Shown: positions 17,359 through 26,422 of the stretch, in pieces
How the letters are laid out: every line of letters starts with the position of its first letter
Numbering within the stretch: position 1 is the stretch's first letter
Notes under the pieces: model-generated
What the model was told of the DNA's origin: nothing
The model's database searches: none
What the model saw: only the letters and a program-made list of their open reading frames with translations
Made by a program: the position numbers and the translations under genes
DNA from: Desulfobacteraceae bacterium
Lineage (GTDB): Bacteria > Desulfobacterota > Desulfobacteria > Desulfobacterales > Desulfobacteraceae
Assembly (NCBI GenBank): GCA_004796375.1
Contig: QZLA01000027.1
Span: 1-40,072 of the forward strand
DNA length: 40,072 nucleotides
Reading direction: 5' to 3'

Positions 17359-18057
17359 CTAATCCTGTAAAGACTGCTCTTCTAGCTGGGCCAGCTTGTC
17401 GATTCCGGCCATCTGGAATACTTTGGAAAAGTTATAGGGAATCTCTTTAAATACAATAGAGAAACCGGACTGTTTCAGCCGTTGCAGGGTGTCCGTGAGC
17501 AGGGAGATCCCTGATCGGTCAACGGAAAAACTGTCATCCAGAAGGATCTGCACAGAACGGGGTTCGGTGGACTGCAAATCCTGGTAAGCTGTTTTGAACC
17601 GGGGTTTGATCACACCGGTGAGTTGTCCTTTTAACCGGATATCCACGCGGTCAGCCAGGGGTGTCAGGGTCAGGTCAAAGGGAATGTCCGGCGGCAGTTT
17701 TCGCCGTGCTTCCGCACGTTCCAGTGCGGCGTTCAGGGCCTGGCGCTCCACCGGTTTATTGATAAAATCGGATGCACCCAGGTCCAGCGCTTCCACGGCC
17801 TTTTCCATATCCCCGTGCCCGGTAATGATCACCACCTGGGATCCGGGATCCATTTTCCTGATCCGGGCCAATACCTCAAGGCCGTCAATTCCGGGCATCT
17901 TTATATCGGTAAAAACAATATCCGGCAGCAGGTCCCGGAACATCTCCACGCCGGTCTCCCCGTCTTCGGCCGTGTGCACATCATATCCATAGGCGCTCAA
18001 AAACAGTTTGAACATCGACAGGGTGGGTTTTTCATCATCAATAACTAATACTTTCAT
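17359..18057 (-). CDS. Response regulator: receiver plus STAS domain
   Basis: A 232-residue protein. The longest frame begins at 18111 inside the kinase gene. AAAGGA lies 8 bases before the second of two tandem ATGs (18057), which opens MKVLVIDDEKP, so this start is used. The receiver is complete: acidic pair, phospho-acceptor Asp51 in FTDIKMPG, TGHGD, and Lys in FINKPVE. Instead of a DNA-binding output, residues ~130-225 look like a STAS/anti-anti-sigma domain, with VDIRLKGQLTG, VQILLDDSFSVDRSGISLL and KVFQMAGIDKLAQL; the Ser in DRSG lies at the usual phosphorylation position. It overlaps the upstream kinase gene by 20 bases, indicating coupling. Output is likely through protein contacts, perhaps with the MalT-like regulator encoded next. 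Confidence 0.85.
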   Translation of the reverse strand: MKVLVIDDEKPTLSMFKLFLSAYGYDVHTAEDGETGVEMFRDLLPDIVFTDIKMPGIDGLEVLARIRKMDPGSQVVIITGHGDMEKAVEALDLGASDFINKPVERQALNAALERAEARRKLPPDIPFDLTLTPLADRVDIRLKGQLTGVIKPRFKTAYQDLQSTEPRSVQILLDDSFSVDRSGISLLTDTLQRLKQSGFSIVFKEIPYNFSKVFQMAGIDKLAQLEEQSLQD

Positions 18058-19936
18058 CATCCAATCCTTTATGATAGGCCGGGAACATGATCCTGAAGCC
18101 GGTCCCCACACGGGGGGTGCTTCTCACGGAAATGGTGCCGTTGTAATCCTTGACAATTCCCTGAATAATGGGCAGGCCCAGGCCCAGGCCTTCACCCATC
18201 TCCTTGGTTGTGTAAAACGACTCAAAGATGCTGTCCATGTGTTCGGGATCAATACCGATGCCGTTGTCAGATATTTCAATCACTGCAGAGGTGGTGTCGG
18301 AGAATGTGCTGATCTTGATTTTGCCCTTCTCGGCCCCAGGGTCGGACTCCACCTTTTCGTTGATGGCATCCCGGGCATTGGTCACCAGGTTGAAAATCAC
18401 CTGTTCCATCCGGTTGTTGTGGGCCAGGATCGGGGGAATCAATTCGTCAAGGGAGAGGACCATGTCGATATTCTGCAGCGTGATCTGCCGGCCGATGATC
18501 TTGTTCACCGACAGGATGCAGGCGTTGATATTGGTCACCTCCCTTGAAAAATCCGCCTTTCTGGAGAATGTTTTCAACCGGCCCACGATTTCAGCCGCCC
18601 GGGTGACCTGGGAGCTGATCTGTGTCAGGACCATGGTCATATCAGTATCATTGACCCGCTGTTTCTTTTCGTTCATCATGCACAGATACTCGGCCCCCAT
18701 CTTGATGGCATTCAACGGCTGGTTGATCTCGTGGGCAATCCCTGCGGACATCTTTTCAAGATTGGTCATTTTACTGGCCTGTATCAGCTGGGAGTCTTTT
18801 TCCACTAGTTCTGAAATGTCGGTGGTGGCCACGATGATCACATCCTCCTCCCGGTATTTTGACGGGCTGGCATGGATGTTCACAAACAGGGCGGATCCAT
18901 CCTTTTTGTAGAATTTTTCCTTGGCACTGATCACCATGGTGTCCCCTTCTGTTCGCGCCGGAGAAAACTCATCCTCCCCGAGTTTTCCCAAGTCATACAG
19001 TTTCATGCCGATCAGTTCATCCCTGAGATAGCCGAACAATTCGGTGGCATTGGGGTTGGCATCCAGTATCTCAAAGGTATTTTTTTCCACCACAAAGATC
19101 GGGTTGGGCCCGCTCCTGAACAGGGACCGGTATTTTTTCTGGGAGTCCTGCAGCCTTGTGGTGGATTGGGCCAGCTGTCGGGTCATCTTGATAAAAGAAT
19201 CGGTCAGTTTTGAAATTTCGTCATCCTTTGCCCCTGTGGATGGCTCGGTTTCCATGGGGCCGGTCTCCATTGATTTTTCCGCGGGCCTGATATTGAAATC
19301 CCCCTTGGTGATCTGGTCGGTATAGCGGATCAGGGAGGATACCGGTTTGGTGATGTGCAGGGCCAGGCGGTGGCTTAGAAAAAAGAAGATCACACTGACC
19401 ATGGACAGGAAGCTTAGAAACACCAGCCTGAGATTGGAGATCAGCCGCTCGATATGTCCCCTGTCCAGGCCCACCTGAACAGAGCCTACCGTGTAGATTC
19501 CCTCCTTGACCGGCACCACCACATGAAACACCGAGTGGCGTTCCACTTCAACGGACAGCGTGTTCTCTTCATCCGGAAGCTGGCGCTTGACAATGGTTTG
19601 GATATTATCCGGGAATCCGGTGGTGAATGTATGGGCCAGGATCCGGCCCTGGTTGTCGGCAATCAGCAGGTATCTTACGATATCCTTTCGGTTTCCCAGG
19701 CGGGCATCATAGGCCAGAGCGGTCAGTTCTGCCCGGTTCTCAGTCAGGATATAGACCCTGGAACTGTCGGCAATGGACTGGGCAATGCCCACCCCGCGTT
19801 TTTTCAGCTCATTGGTCAGGCTGGCAATCAAAAGGGAACGGGTGAACAGGGCGATCAGGATACTGACCAGGAGGATGAATCCCAGGCAGGAGACAAAGAT
19901 CTTGTTTTTCAATGTCAGCCGGTTGAATAAGTTCAT
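18038..19936 (-). CDS. Membrane sensor histidine kinase (HAMP-PAS-HisKA-HATPase)
   Basis: A 632-residue protein. TM1 is at ~13-35 and TM2 at ~170-190 (LVFLSFLSMVSVIFFFL), with a ~130-residue periplasmic sensor between them. A HAMP domain (~190-245) follows, with an unusual Glu/Thr/Pro-rich insertion around 222-235. The PAS domain covers ~265-375. The dimerisation/phosphoacceptor segment is AGIAHEINQPLNAIKMG with His402. The ATPase lobe has N-box NLVTNARDAI, G1 ISDNGIGIDP and G2 GEGLGLGLPI. Its start overlaps the stop of the upstream binding-lipoprotein gene (ATGA), and its end overlaps the receiver-STAS gene. The lipoprotein therefore very likely presents ligand to the periplasmic sensor, and the receiver-STAS protein is its cognate partner. 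Confidence 0.94.
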   Translation of the reverse strand: MNLFNRLTLKNKIFVSCLGFILLVSILIALFTRSLLIASLTNELKKRGVGIAQSIADSSRVYILTENRAELTALAYDARLGNRKDIVRYLLIADNQGRILAHTFTTGFPDNIQTIVKRQLPDEENTLSVEVERHSVFHVVVPVKEGIYTVGSVQVGLDRGHIERLISNLRLVFLSFLSMVSVIFFFLSHRLALHITKPVSSLIRYTDQITKGDFNIRPAEKSMETGPMETEPSTGAKDDEISKLTDSFIKMTRQLAQSTTRLQDSQKKYRSLFRSGPNPIFVVEKNTFEILDANPNATELFGYLRDELIGMKLYDLGKLGEDEFSPARTEGDTMVISAKEKFYKKDGSALFVNIHASPSKYREEDVIIVATTDISELVEKDSQLIQASKMTNLEKMSAGIAHEINQPLNAIKMGAEYLCMMNEKKQRVNDTDMTMVLTQISSQVTRAAEIVGRLKTFSRKADFSREVTNINACILSVNKIIGRQITLQNIDMVLSLDELIPPILAHNNRMEQVIFNLVTNARDAINEKVESDPGAEKGKIKISTFSDTTSAVIEISDNGIGIDPEHMDSIFESFYTTKEMGEGLGLGLPIIQGIVKDYNGTISVRSTPRVGTGFRIMFPAYHKGLDDESISY

Positions 19937-21120
19937 GGCAGCAGCACCAGTTCACCTTCTTTAATCATGGTGAAATAGACCTGATCAAGCCCCTGGTAAT
20001 CGCCCGAACCAAAGGAGACCTGGTTCTGGATTCCCAGATCGTATTGCTCTATGGATTCAATAGCCCTGATAAATTTTTGCCGGGTGATCTCTTTGCCTGC
20101 CCGTTCCAGTCCCTCGGTCAGGATCCGGGCATTCAGGTATCCCTCCAATCCCACAAAACTGGGTTTGCTTTTGGGGTAGTAGTTTCTCAGAATCCGGATA
20201 TACTCCTGGACACCGGGCAATGGATTGATCCGGGGATCGGCGGTCGGCGGGGGGACCACCTGGGTCACGATTACGCCTTCACCGTCCGGTCCCAGCCGTC
20301 TGGCCAGTTCTTTGGACCCGACAAAAGAGACATTGTGGAACAGCGGGTTGAATCCCTGCTGTTTTGCCAGGATGATGAATTTGGCACAAGAGTCGTAGGT
20401 ACCGATCATGACCACGGCCTGGGCATCGGATTCGATGATCTTCTCAAGCCCGGCCTCCACGTCCAGGGTTCCCCTGACATAGGATCCCTTGGCCACCGGT
20501 ATGAGACCGTTTTTCTGGAGCGCAATCTCTGTTCCCCTGAGTCCGTCAAACCCGTATTCATCATACTGGTAAAACACGGCCACCCGCTCAAGGCCCTGTT
20601 TTTTGACGATCAGGTCCACGGCGGCCTGGGTCTCCTGGTAGTAGGAGGCCCGGATGTTGATCAGGAACGGGTTGACCGGCTGCCGCAGGCGGTTGGCGCC
20701 GGTGAACATGCCCACCAAAGGGATTTTCGCCTCATTGACCAGGGGGATGATCCGCACCGTGGTGGGGGTGCCTACATAACAGAACAGGGCAAACACCTGT
20801 TTTTCAAGGATCAGGGTCTGAGTGTTGTACAGGCACTGGGTCGGGTTATACCCGTCGTCCATGGCCACCAGCCGGATTTTCCGGCCGTGGATGCCGCCCT
20901 TGTCATTCGTGTGCCGAATATAGGACATAGCCCCCTGGAGCATTTGGGTCCCCAGATAACCGGCATGGCCGCCCAACGCCAGGGATGACCCGATCAGGAT
21001 TTCATCTTCCCGGATCCCGTTGGTGTTTTCCGTCAAGGCATCCCGCTGTGGGGAGGAGGTGCAGGCACACAGCAGGATGATGCACAGTATATATATGAAA
21101 AATGATAATACTCGTTTCAA
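19933..21120 (-). CDS. LivK-like (Peripla_BP_6) ligand-binding lipoprotein
   Basis: A 395-residue protein starting at TTG (21120) after GGAGA. Lipobox LCAC lies at about residues 17-20, so it is a membrane-tethered lipoprotein. The mature sequence is a type I branched-chain amino acid/amide binding protein: DEILIGSSLALGGHAGYLG, DKGGIHGRKIRLVAMDDGYN and FALFCYVGTPTTVRIIPLVN. Length and domain order match the family. No ABC permease or ATPase gene is present. The stop codon overlaps the kinase start by four bases, so a sensory rather than transport role is inferred. An 84-base gap separates it from the upstream secreted repeat protein. Ligand cannot be predicted; an amino acid, amide or small organic acid would be typical. 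Confidence 0.9.
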   Translation of the reverse strand: MKRVLSFFIYILCIILLCACTSSPQRDALTENTNGIREDEILIGSSLALGGHAGYLGTQMLQGAMSYIRHTNDKGGIHGRKIRLVAMDDGYNPTQCLYNTQTLILEKQVFALFCYVGTPTTVRIIPLVNEAKIPLVGMFTGANRLRQPVNPFLINIRASYYQETQAAVDLIVKKQGLERVAVFYQYDEYGFDGLRGTEIALQKNGLIPVAKGSYVRGTLDVEAGLEKIIESDAQAVVMIGTYDSCAKFIILAKQQGFNPLFHNVSFVGSKELARRLGPDGEGVIVTQVVPPPTADPRINPLPGVQEYIRILRNYYPKSKPSFVGLEGYLNARILTEGLERAGKEITRQKFIRAIESIEQYDLGIQNQVSFGSGDYQGLDQVYFTMIKEGELVLLP

Positions 21121-21204
21121 GATTCTCCGTTTATATATGGTGTTGTCACCCCATCACCATAGGAAAAAAACGAATTCCGCGCAAGGGGTTTGAGAGTTCC
21201 AGCT

Positions 21205-23655
21205 TTATTTCTCCTCTTCCAGAAGCAGCATCATGAACGGCAGGACCGGGTCACCTGAATAGATGACCGCCTGTGACCGGTCATTGGCAGGGTTTGGGTC
21301 CGTGGAATCGGAGAGGGTGCGTTGGGCTATATTAATAATCCGCCCCTTTCCTGATACAGCCGCCGTGATACGTAATTCAGCAGAAGAGCCATCAGTCAGA
21401 TCACCAATTGTCCAAAGCCCTGTCTGCGAATCGTAACTCCCCTGTAAAGCCTGGTGGGACTGGTAGTCAAGCCCTTCGGGAAGCAGGTCCGTGACCTGGA
21501 CACCGGTTCCGTCCTCGGGGCCGGTATTGGTTGCAATGATGGTATATGTCACCGGGTCGCCCGGCATGACTCTTGTCTGATCCACCGATTTTTCAATCCG
21601 GATGTCAGCCGTGGGGGAACTGCTTCCCCCTGGCACATGGGCGTATTTCAACCCCTCATTATCATAGTCGTAATAGGCCATATTTATATCTCCATTGGTA
21701 TGGAGTGCGATCCCATTGTAAAACCCGACATCGCCGTTCTCATCAATTGGGGTTGTTTCCCAACTGCTTCCTGTATGGGTTGCATGGTTAAGATGGTACT
21801 GGGTCGTGTAATAGCTGATATGTACGTTTCCGTTTGTATCAACTGAAATTGCAGTGTCATCCCTGGAGTTTGCCGGATCCACGGTGGTATGAGCCCAGGT
21901 GCCGGCAAGGTTGGTGGCATATACAAGATTTCTGCTGTTATCGTTATAACTGATGTGGACGTTTGAACTTCCGTCAACGGCTATGGCGCATTGACCGATG
22001 CTTTGAGCAAGTTCTACATTTGTCCAGAATCCGGATGCATTGGTTGTATAGAAGAGGTTGTAGGAGCCCCGGTAACAGATGTGGACATCACCGGTGGCGT
22101 CAACAGCCAGTGAAGAATACAGGCCCTCGATCTGTTGTGTGCCGGCCTGTATGGGAGAACCCCAGTTTCCAAAACTCCCCTTGATATAGTGGAGATACGT
22201 ATATCCGGGGATGTACATATAGCTGATATGAACAGTGCCATCTGCTTCTACGGCAATAGCGGTATGTTTTCCTGTATTTTCCCTGGTGTCGACCGTCTCA
22301 TTCTGCCATGCACCGGATATATTGGTGGCATATTTGAGCTTCTCATTGGTGTAGTCATAATAACTGATATGCACTTTTCCATTGGTATCTACCGCAACGG
22401 CACAGTACTCCCCCACATCATAGTCGTCACTTTTATCTACGATTTCCGTAAACCAGCTTCCTGAGACGTTGGTGGCATACATCAGGGCAGAACTGTCAGA
22501 ATCATAATAACTCACATGGGAAAAGCCGCTGGTATCAACGGCGATTGAAGCGTACTCCCCGACGCTGCTGTGAAAATCGAAATGCTGCACCGCCCAGTGG
22601 TCGACAGACCAGGTCGCATAGCTCATTGCATCATTGGAATCATCGTAATAGCTTAAATGAGGTGTGCCGCTGCCATCCAGGGTGAGGGAGCAGTATTTGC
22701 CAACATCATGATTTGCTGAAGAACCGTCAACAGTTTCAGGTGCTGCCCAGTTACCGGCAGTGCCTGAAGTGTATTTCAGATCCTTTCCTGTTGCATAGTA
22801 GTATCCGATATACACTGTGTCACTGCTGTCTATGACGATCGAGCTGAATTGTCCTGTATCATCTGTGGCATCAACGATTTCGGAAACAAAGACGCCCGTG
22901 GCGTTGGTGGCATATTTAAGATCATCATCTGTCGCATCATAATAGCTGATATGAGCCTTGCCATTACTGTCCAAAGCAATGGAGGTATGCTTGTCGATGT
23001 CGACGCTCTCCACGGTTTGCAGCACAAAAGTTCCTGTGGAATTATTGGTATATTTCAGCTGTTGATTTGTGGCATCGTCATAACTGATGTGGACGACATT
23101 GTTTTTAACAGCAATTGAGGTGCAATACCCTGTAATTGAGTTGCCATCGACAACCTGGGGGACAAATTGCCCGGTGGTATTGGTAACATATTTGAGCGTG
23201 TCATTGTCCCAGTCATAGTAGCTGATATGAACCTTATCACTATCATCCAGGGCAATCGCGCTGTAACCGCCCACGTACGCACTGTCATCAAGCACACTTA
23301 CCTGCCAGGACCCGCTGGTGTTGGTCGCGTATTTGAGCCAGCCGTTTACGTTGTCCAGATAACTGATATGGACATTGCCACTGCTGTCAAGAGCAAGGGC
23401 ACAATCTTCAATATCATCTTCTGTGACATCCAAAACCTTACGGAACCAGTTGGTGCCGTCATACATGGCGTAATACAGCCCGTTTCCACTGTAAGCGACA
23501 TGAATATGTCCACTGCCATCAACCGCAATGGAATGGCTGGTGGCATATGAATAGGTAAAATCTTTGGCGGCATCGATTGTTTCAATTAAAATAGCGGCAT
23601 GAACATGTACAGAGCTAAGCAGGACAACTACAATAAAAAGCATTCTCAAACGCAT
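21205..23655 (-). CDS. Secreted beta-propeller-like repeat protein with C-terminal DUF11 domain
   Basis: An 816-residue protein with a signal peptide (LFIVVVLLSSVHVHA). Residues ~25-680 are about a dozen imperfect ~45-50-residue repeats with the core IAVDSSGxVHISYYDxxN-LKYATNxSGxW. This pattern is consistent with propeller blades. Residues ~685-795 form a DUF11-type Ig-like domain (RIEKSVDQTRVMPGDPVTYT, VTDLLPEGLDYQSH, NDRSQAVIYSG). The C-terminus ends PVLPFMMLLLEEEK. It is exported, perhaps surface-attached; no catalytic residues were recognised. A paralogue is encoded divergently at 24169. Nucleotide composition appears somewhat more A+T-rich than the flanking operons. Function unknown; adhesion or matrix binding is a guess from architecture. 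Confidence 0.78.
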   Translation of the reverse strand: MRLRMLFIVVVLLSSVHVHAAILIETIDAAKDFTYSYATSHSIAVDGSGHIHVAYSGNGLYYAMYDGTNWFRKVLDVTEDDIEDCALALDSSGNVHISYLDNVNGWLKYATNTSGSWQVSVLDDSAYVGGYSAIALDDSDKVHISYYDWDNDTLKYVTNTTGQFVPQVVDGNSITGYCTSIAVKNNVVHISYDDATNQQLKYTNNSTGTFVLQTVESVDIDKHTSIALDSNGKAHISYYDATDDDLKYATNATGVFVSEIVDATDDTGQFSSIVIDSSDTVYIGYYYATGKDLKYTSGTAGNWAAPETVDGSSANHDVGKYCSLTLDGSGTPHLSYYDDSNDAMSYATWSVDHWAVQHFDFHSSVGEYASIAVDTSGFSHVSYYDSDSSALMYATNVSGSWFTEIVDKSDDYDVGEYCAVAVDTNGKVHISYYDYTNEKLKYATNISGAWQNETVDTRENTGKHTAIAVEADGTVHISYMYIPGYTYLHYIKGSFGNWGSPIQAGTQQIEGLYSSLAVDATGDVHICYRGSYNLFYTTNASGFWTNVELAQSIGQCAIAVDGSSNVHISYNDNSRNLVYATNLAGTWAHTTVDPANSRDDTAISVDTNGNVHISYYTTQYHLNHATHTGSSWETTPIDENGDVGFYNGIALHTNGDINMAYYDYDNEGLKYAHVPGGSSSPTADIRIEKSVDQTRVMPGDPVTYTIIATNTGPEDGTGVQVTDLLPEGLDYQSHQALQGSYDSQTGLWTIGDLTDGSSAELRITAAVSGKGRIINIAQRTLSDSTDPNPANDRSQAVIYSGDPVLPFMMLLLEEEK

Positions 23656-24168
23656 GACACACTCCCATATAGTTACATTGAGTAATAGTAATAAGAACTT
23701 ATATTCTGCTAATGCTAAGGAATAGTAATCGCCAGAGGATAAATGCCAATTCCTTTCGATAAAAGCACAGCATGCCCTGCTTTTATCAAGAAGAACGATT
23801 TTTAGTCAAGAAGAACGATTTTTAGTCAAGATTAAAATCATGAGTTCCCATCAGCGTCGGTCTGTATATTTTTTCAGCACAGACAAAAACGATTGGACTG
23901 TAAGAGGGTTGAAATTAAAAGCATCTGAAAGGAATCCAGCCTGGATAGAGACGGATAAACTATTAAATGATGGGTGTTTCGTATGTATAACATGAAACTT
24001 ATTGAATAACTGTTGCCATTTTAATCAGATTTTGTTATCGCCTCATCATACACATAAAATCGCTCGGACGGCGATGCTGGTCGCTGGTGGATATTTCGAA
24101 TAAATTGTGAAATCAGTTGCTTAATCGTGATGTGGATAGATCTGCGCAGAAGCTGAAAAGGAGTTGTG
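23656..24168. other. Divergent intergenic region between two secreted repeat-protein genes
   Basis: A 513-base A+T-rich spacer. It contains a 20-base tandem repeat at 23786-23831 and a hairpin-like element nearby (AAAAGC...GCTTTT, ~23761-23784). One 51-codon plus-strand frame at 23840-23995 has no ribosome site and no recognisable family. It should hold the promoters of both repeat proteins, but I could not place them with confidence. AAAAGGAG at 24156-24163 serves the gene at 24169. Confidence 0.4.
23786..23831. repeat. 20-bp tandem direct repeat, 2.3 copies
   Basis: TCAAGAAGAACGATTTTTAG occurs at 23786-23805 and again at 23806-23825, followed by a third partial copy TCAAGA. The two full copies are identical. 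It may be a regulator-binding array or a slippage product. Confidence 0.85.
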
Positions 24169-26385
24169 ATGAATAGGTACTTGTGGATAGTAATTACGTT
24201 TGGTTGTCTTCTTGGTTTTTCCCCCCTTTATGCCAACGTGTTCATCGAGCATGTGGAAGCCCCGAAACATTTCGGCAATAATACTCAGGAGATCTTGGTT
24301 CTGGATGACAATGGGTATCCCCATGTGGTTTACGGAGAAAGTTGGCTGTACCATACCTGGTTCGATGGGACAGACTGGCAGACAGAGACCGTGGATTCAT
24401 CTGCCCGGGTAGGAGGTTATGCCAGCGTGGCCCTGGACAGTTCAGGCGCTTTGCATGCGGCCTATCGGGATTCAACCCATGAGAACCTGAAATACGCCAC
24501 CAACCGGACTGGTGCCTGGCAGGTTCAAACCATTGACACGGCTGAGAACACCGGTGTGTTTCCATCCATCGCTCTGGACAGCAGTGACAAGGTGCATATC
24601 TCCTATCTGGAGGAATCTGGGGGGGATTACCAGCTCAGGTACGCCACCAATGCCTCTGGGAATTGGTCAACGGAGAGCCTGGACACCGGATCATCCGTAC
24701 ATAAAAGGGGTACCTCCATCGGGGTGGATAGTACGGGCAAGGTTCACATCGCCTATGTGGTTAAGAGCGGCAGCGATGACCATTTAAAGTATATCACCAA
24801 CAAGGCGCTGAACACCTGGACTCCTTTGGTGATCTACGGTGACACAGTAGATGGTGACTTTTACTATCCCTCCCTGGCGGTGGCCCACAATGACAAGATC
24901 CACATCAGTTTTGTGGACTGGGTTAATGGTGGACTTCTCTATGCCAATAATGTAGATCCCTCCGGTTGGGATACGGCTGTGATTGATGCGGATCTGGCAA
25001 CTGGAGCTAGCAATGGCAATGCCATTTCCGTTGATGACAGCGGTTCGGTGTATGTCACATATGCCTATGATGCTGGCAGCGAGATCCATCTGGGAATGAT
25101 TACCAATACCACGGGCAGCTTTGTCAGAAAAAAGATCGAGACCATTGGTCAAAATAATACACCCGTCCGGCCCGCAATTGCCCTGGATGCAGGCGGGTAT
25201 GCCCATGTAGCATATGTCCATTCGGACTATGATGCGGTACAACTGGACCGGGGGAAAGTTCTCAAGTATGCCCATAACACCCTGGGAGCATTCTCCAGCA
25301 CGATCATTGCAAGTTGGGTAAGCGTCGGGTTATACAATGCCATTGCCGCGGACAGCTCCGGGTTCCTGCATATCGCATATCAGGATATGATCAATGAAAC
25401 GTTGAAATACGCTACCAATAAAACCGGTACATGGGAAACCACGGTTGTGGATGATGATACCCTGGCTGAGGAACTTTATGCAGATATTGCCGTGGATGCC
25501 CTGGGGCGGGCCCATATCAGTTATATCGATCATGAGCACAGTACAGCCGGAGTTGAGGGGCGGCTGAAATATGCAACCCCGGGCAAGGCCGGCTGGCTGA
25601 TTTCCGTGGTGGATACCGATGCCCGGGCGAGGCGGACCAGCATTGCGGTGGACAGCAATCATACCCCTCACATCGTTTATTCCGGGGATGATACCACCAA
25701 TATCCTCAGGTACGCCACCCGCCCCAGCGGGTCCCGCCTCTGGTCGATTCAGGAACCGGATGCAGATGCCATCAGCAATGGTTCTATATCAGCATCCATT
25801 GCCGTGAGCGCCAATGATGTCATCCATATCACCTATTATGATGGTGTGAATTTAGGGCTTAAATGGTTGATGTCCATGCCCGCCCCTATTTGGTGGCTGA
25901 AAGGAACCATTGTCAATTCAAAAGATCCGGTAAAAGTGGTTGGCAGATATTCAGACCTGGCCATTGATCGATGGGGGCATCTTCATGTTTCATTTTTTGA
26001 CGGGGCCATTGGAGCAATCCGATATGCCACCAACGGTTCCGGCTCCTGGGCTTTTCAGACCGTTGGGCCCAGCACTTTCAGTCTGTCGAGAATTGCGGTG
26101 GATCATCGGGGACATGCCCATGTCCGGTACAATGGTGAGTATGACGGGCCTGAGCTGTATGCCAGCAATGTCAATTTTTCTCTCAAGGACAAGGGAATGG
26201 AGCATTGGCCCATCATTGAGATTGATCCGCAGACCCCAACCAGTGGCGGAGATATTGTTCTGGTGGGGAACACCCTCCATTTTAGCTATTCGCCCCTGTA
26301 TTCAACGGGGCTCAAGCATGCATCCACACGGATTCCCATACCTGCGACCTGTAATCCGGCTATCAATGCCCTGTTGCTGGATTGA
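24169..26385 (+). CDS. Secreted beta-propeller-like repeat protein (paralogue of 21205-23655)
   Basis: A 738-residue protein; the ATG at 24169 follows AAAAGGAG (a GTG one codon earlier is in frame). The signal peptide is YLWIVITFGCLLGFSPLYA. The mature N-terminus (FIEHVEAPKHFG) aligns with ILIETIDAAKDF of the divergent gene, and the same repeat core runs through the protein, for example SIALDSSDKVHISYLE and LKYATNRTGAWQVQTID. About a dozen repeats fill ~30-710. It lacks the DUF11 domain. The tail ends NPAINALLLD, similar in pattern to the tails of its two neighbours. It probably shares a transcript with the GLUG-repeat gene 37 bases downstream. Secreted or surface location is likely; function unknown. 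Confidence 0.78.
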   Translation: MNRYLWIVITFGCLLGFSPLYANVFIEHVEAPKHFGNNTQEILVLDDNGYPHVVYGESWLYHTWFDGTDWQTETVDSSARVGGYASVALDSSGALHAAYRDSTHENLKYATNRTGAWQVQTIDTAENTGVFPSIALDSSDKVHISYLEESGGDYQLRYATNASGNWSTESLDTGSSVHKRGTSIGVDSTGKVHIAYVVKSGSDDHLKYITNKALNTWTPLVIYGDTVDGDFYYPSLAVAHNDKIHISFVDWVNGGLLYANNVDPSGWDTAVIDADLATGASNGNAISVDDSGSVYVTYAYDAGSEIHLGMITNTTGSFVRKKIETIGQNNTPVRPAIALDAGGYAHVAYVHSDYDAVQLDRGKVLKYAHNTLGAFSSTIIASWVSVGLYNAIAADSSGFLHIAYQDMINETLKYATNKTGTWETTVVDDDTLAEELYADIAVDALGRAHISYIDHEHSTAGVEGRLKYATPGKAGWLISVVDTDARARRTSIAVDSNHTPHIVYSGDDTTNILRYATRPSGSRLWSIQEPDADAISNGSISASIAVSANDVIHITYYDGVNLGLKWLMSMPAPIWWLKGTIVNSKDPVKVVGRYSDLAIDRWGHLHVSFFDGAIGAIRYATNGSGSWAFQTVGPSTFSLSRIAVDHRGHAHVRYNGEYDGPELYASNVNFSLKDKGMEHWPIIEIDPQTPTSGGDIVLVGNTLHFSYSPLYSTGLKHASTRIPIPATCNPAINALLLD

Positions 26386-26422
26386 TAAACTGAATTAACC
26401 GATGGAAGATAGAGGAGCGAAT

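Noticed and set aside
18058..18111. Longer start of the receiver-STAS protein
   Set aside because: The extra N-terminal codons lie within the kinase gene and do not belong to the receiver fold; AAAGGA is placed for the ATG at 18057.
20044..20988. 314-codon open frame on the plus strand
   Set aside because: Antisense of the LivK-like lipoprotein gene; no start signal or family resemblance.
23840..23995. 51-codon plus-strand frame between the two propeller-like genes
   Set aside because: No ribosome binding site and no recognisable similarity; kept only as a note in the intergenic entry.
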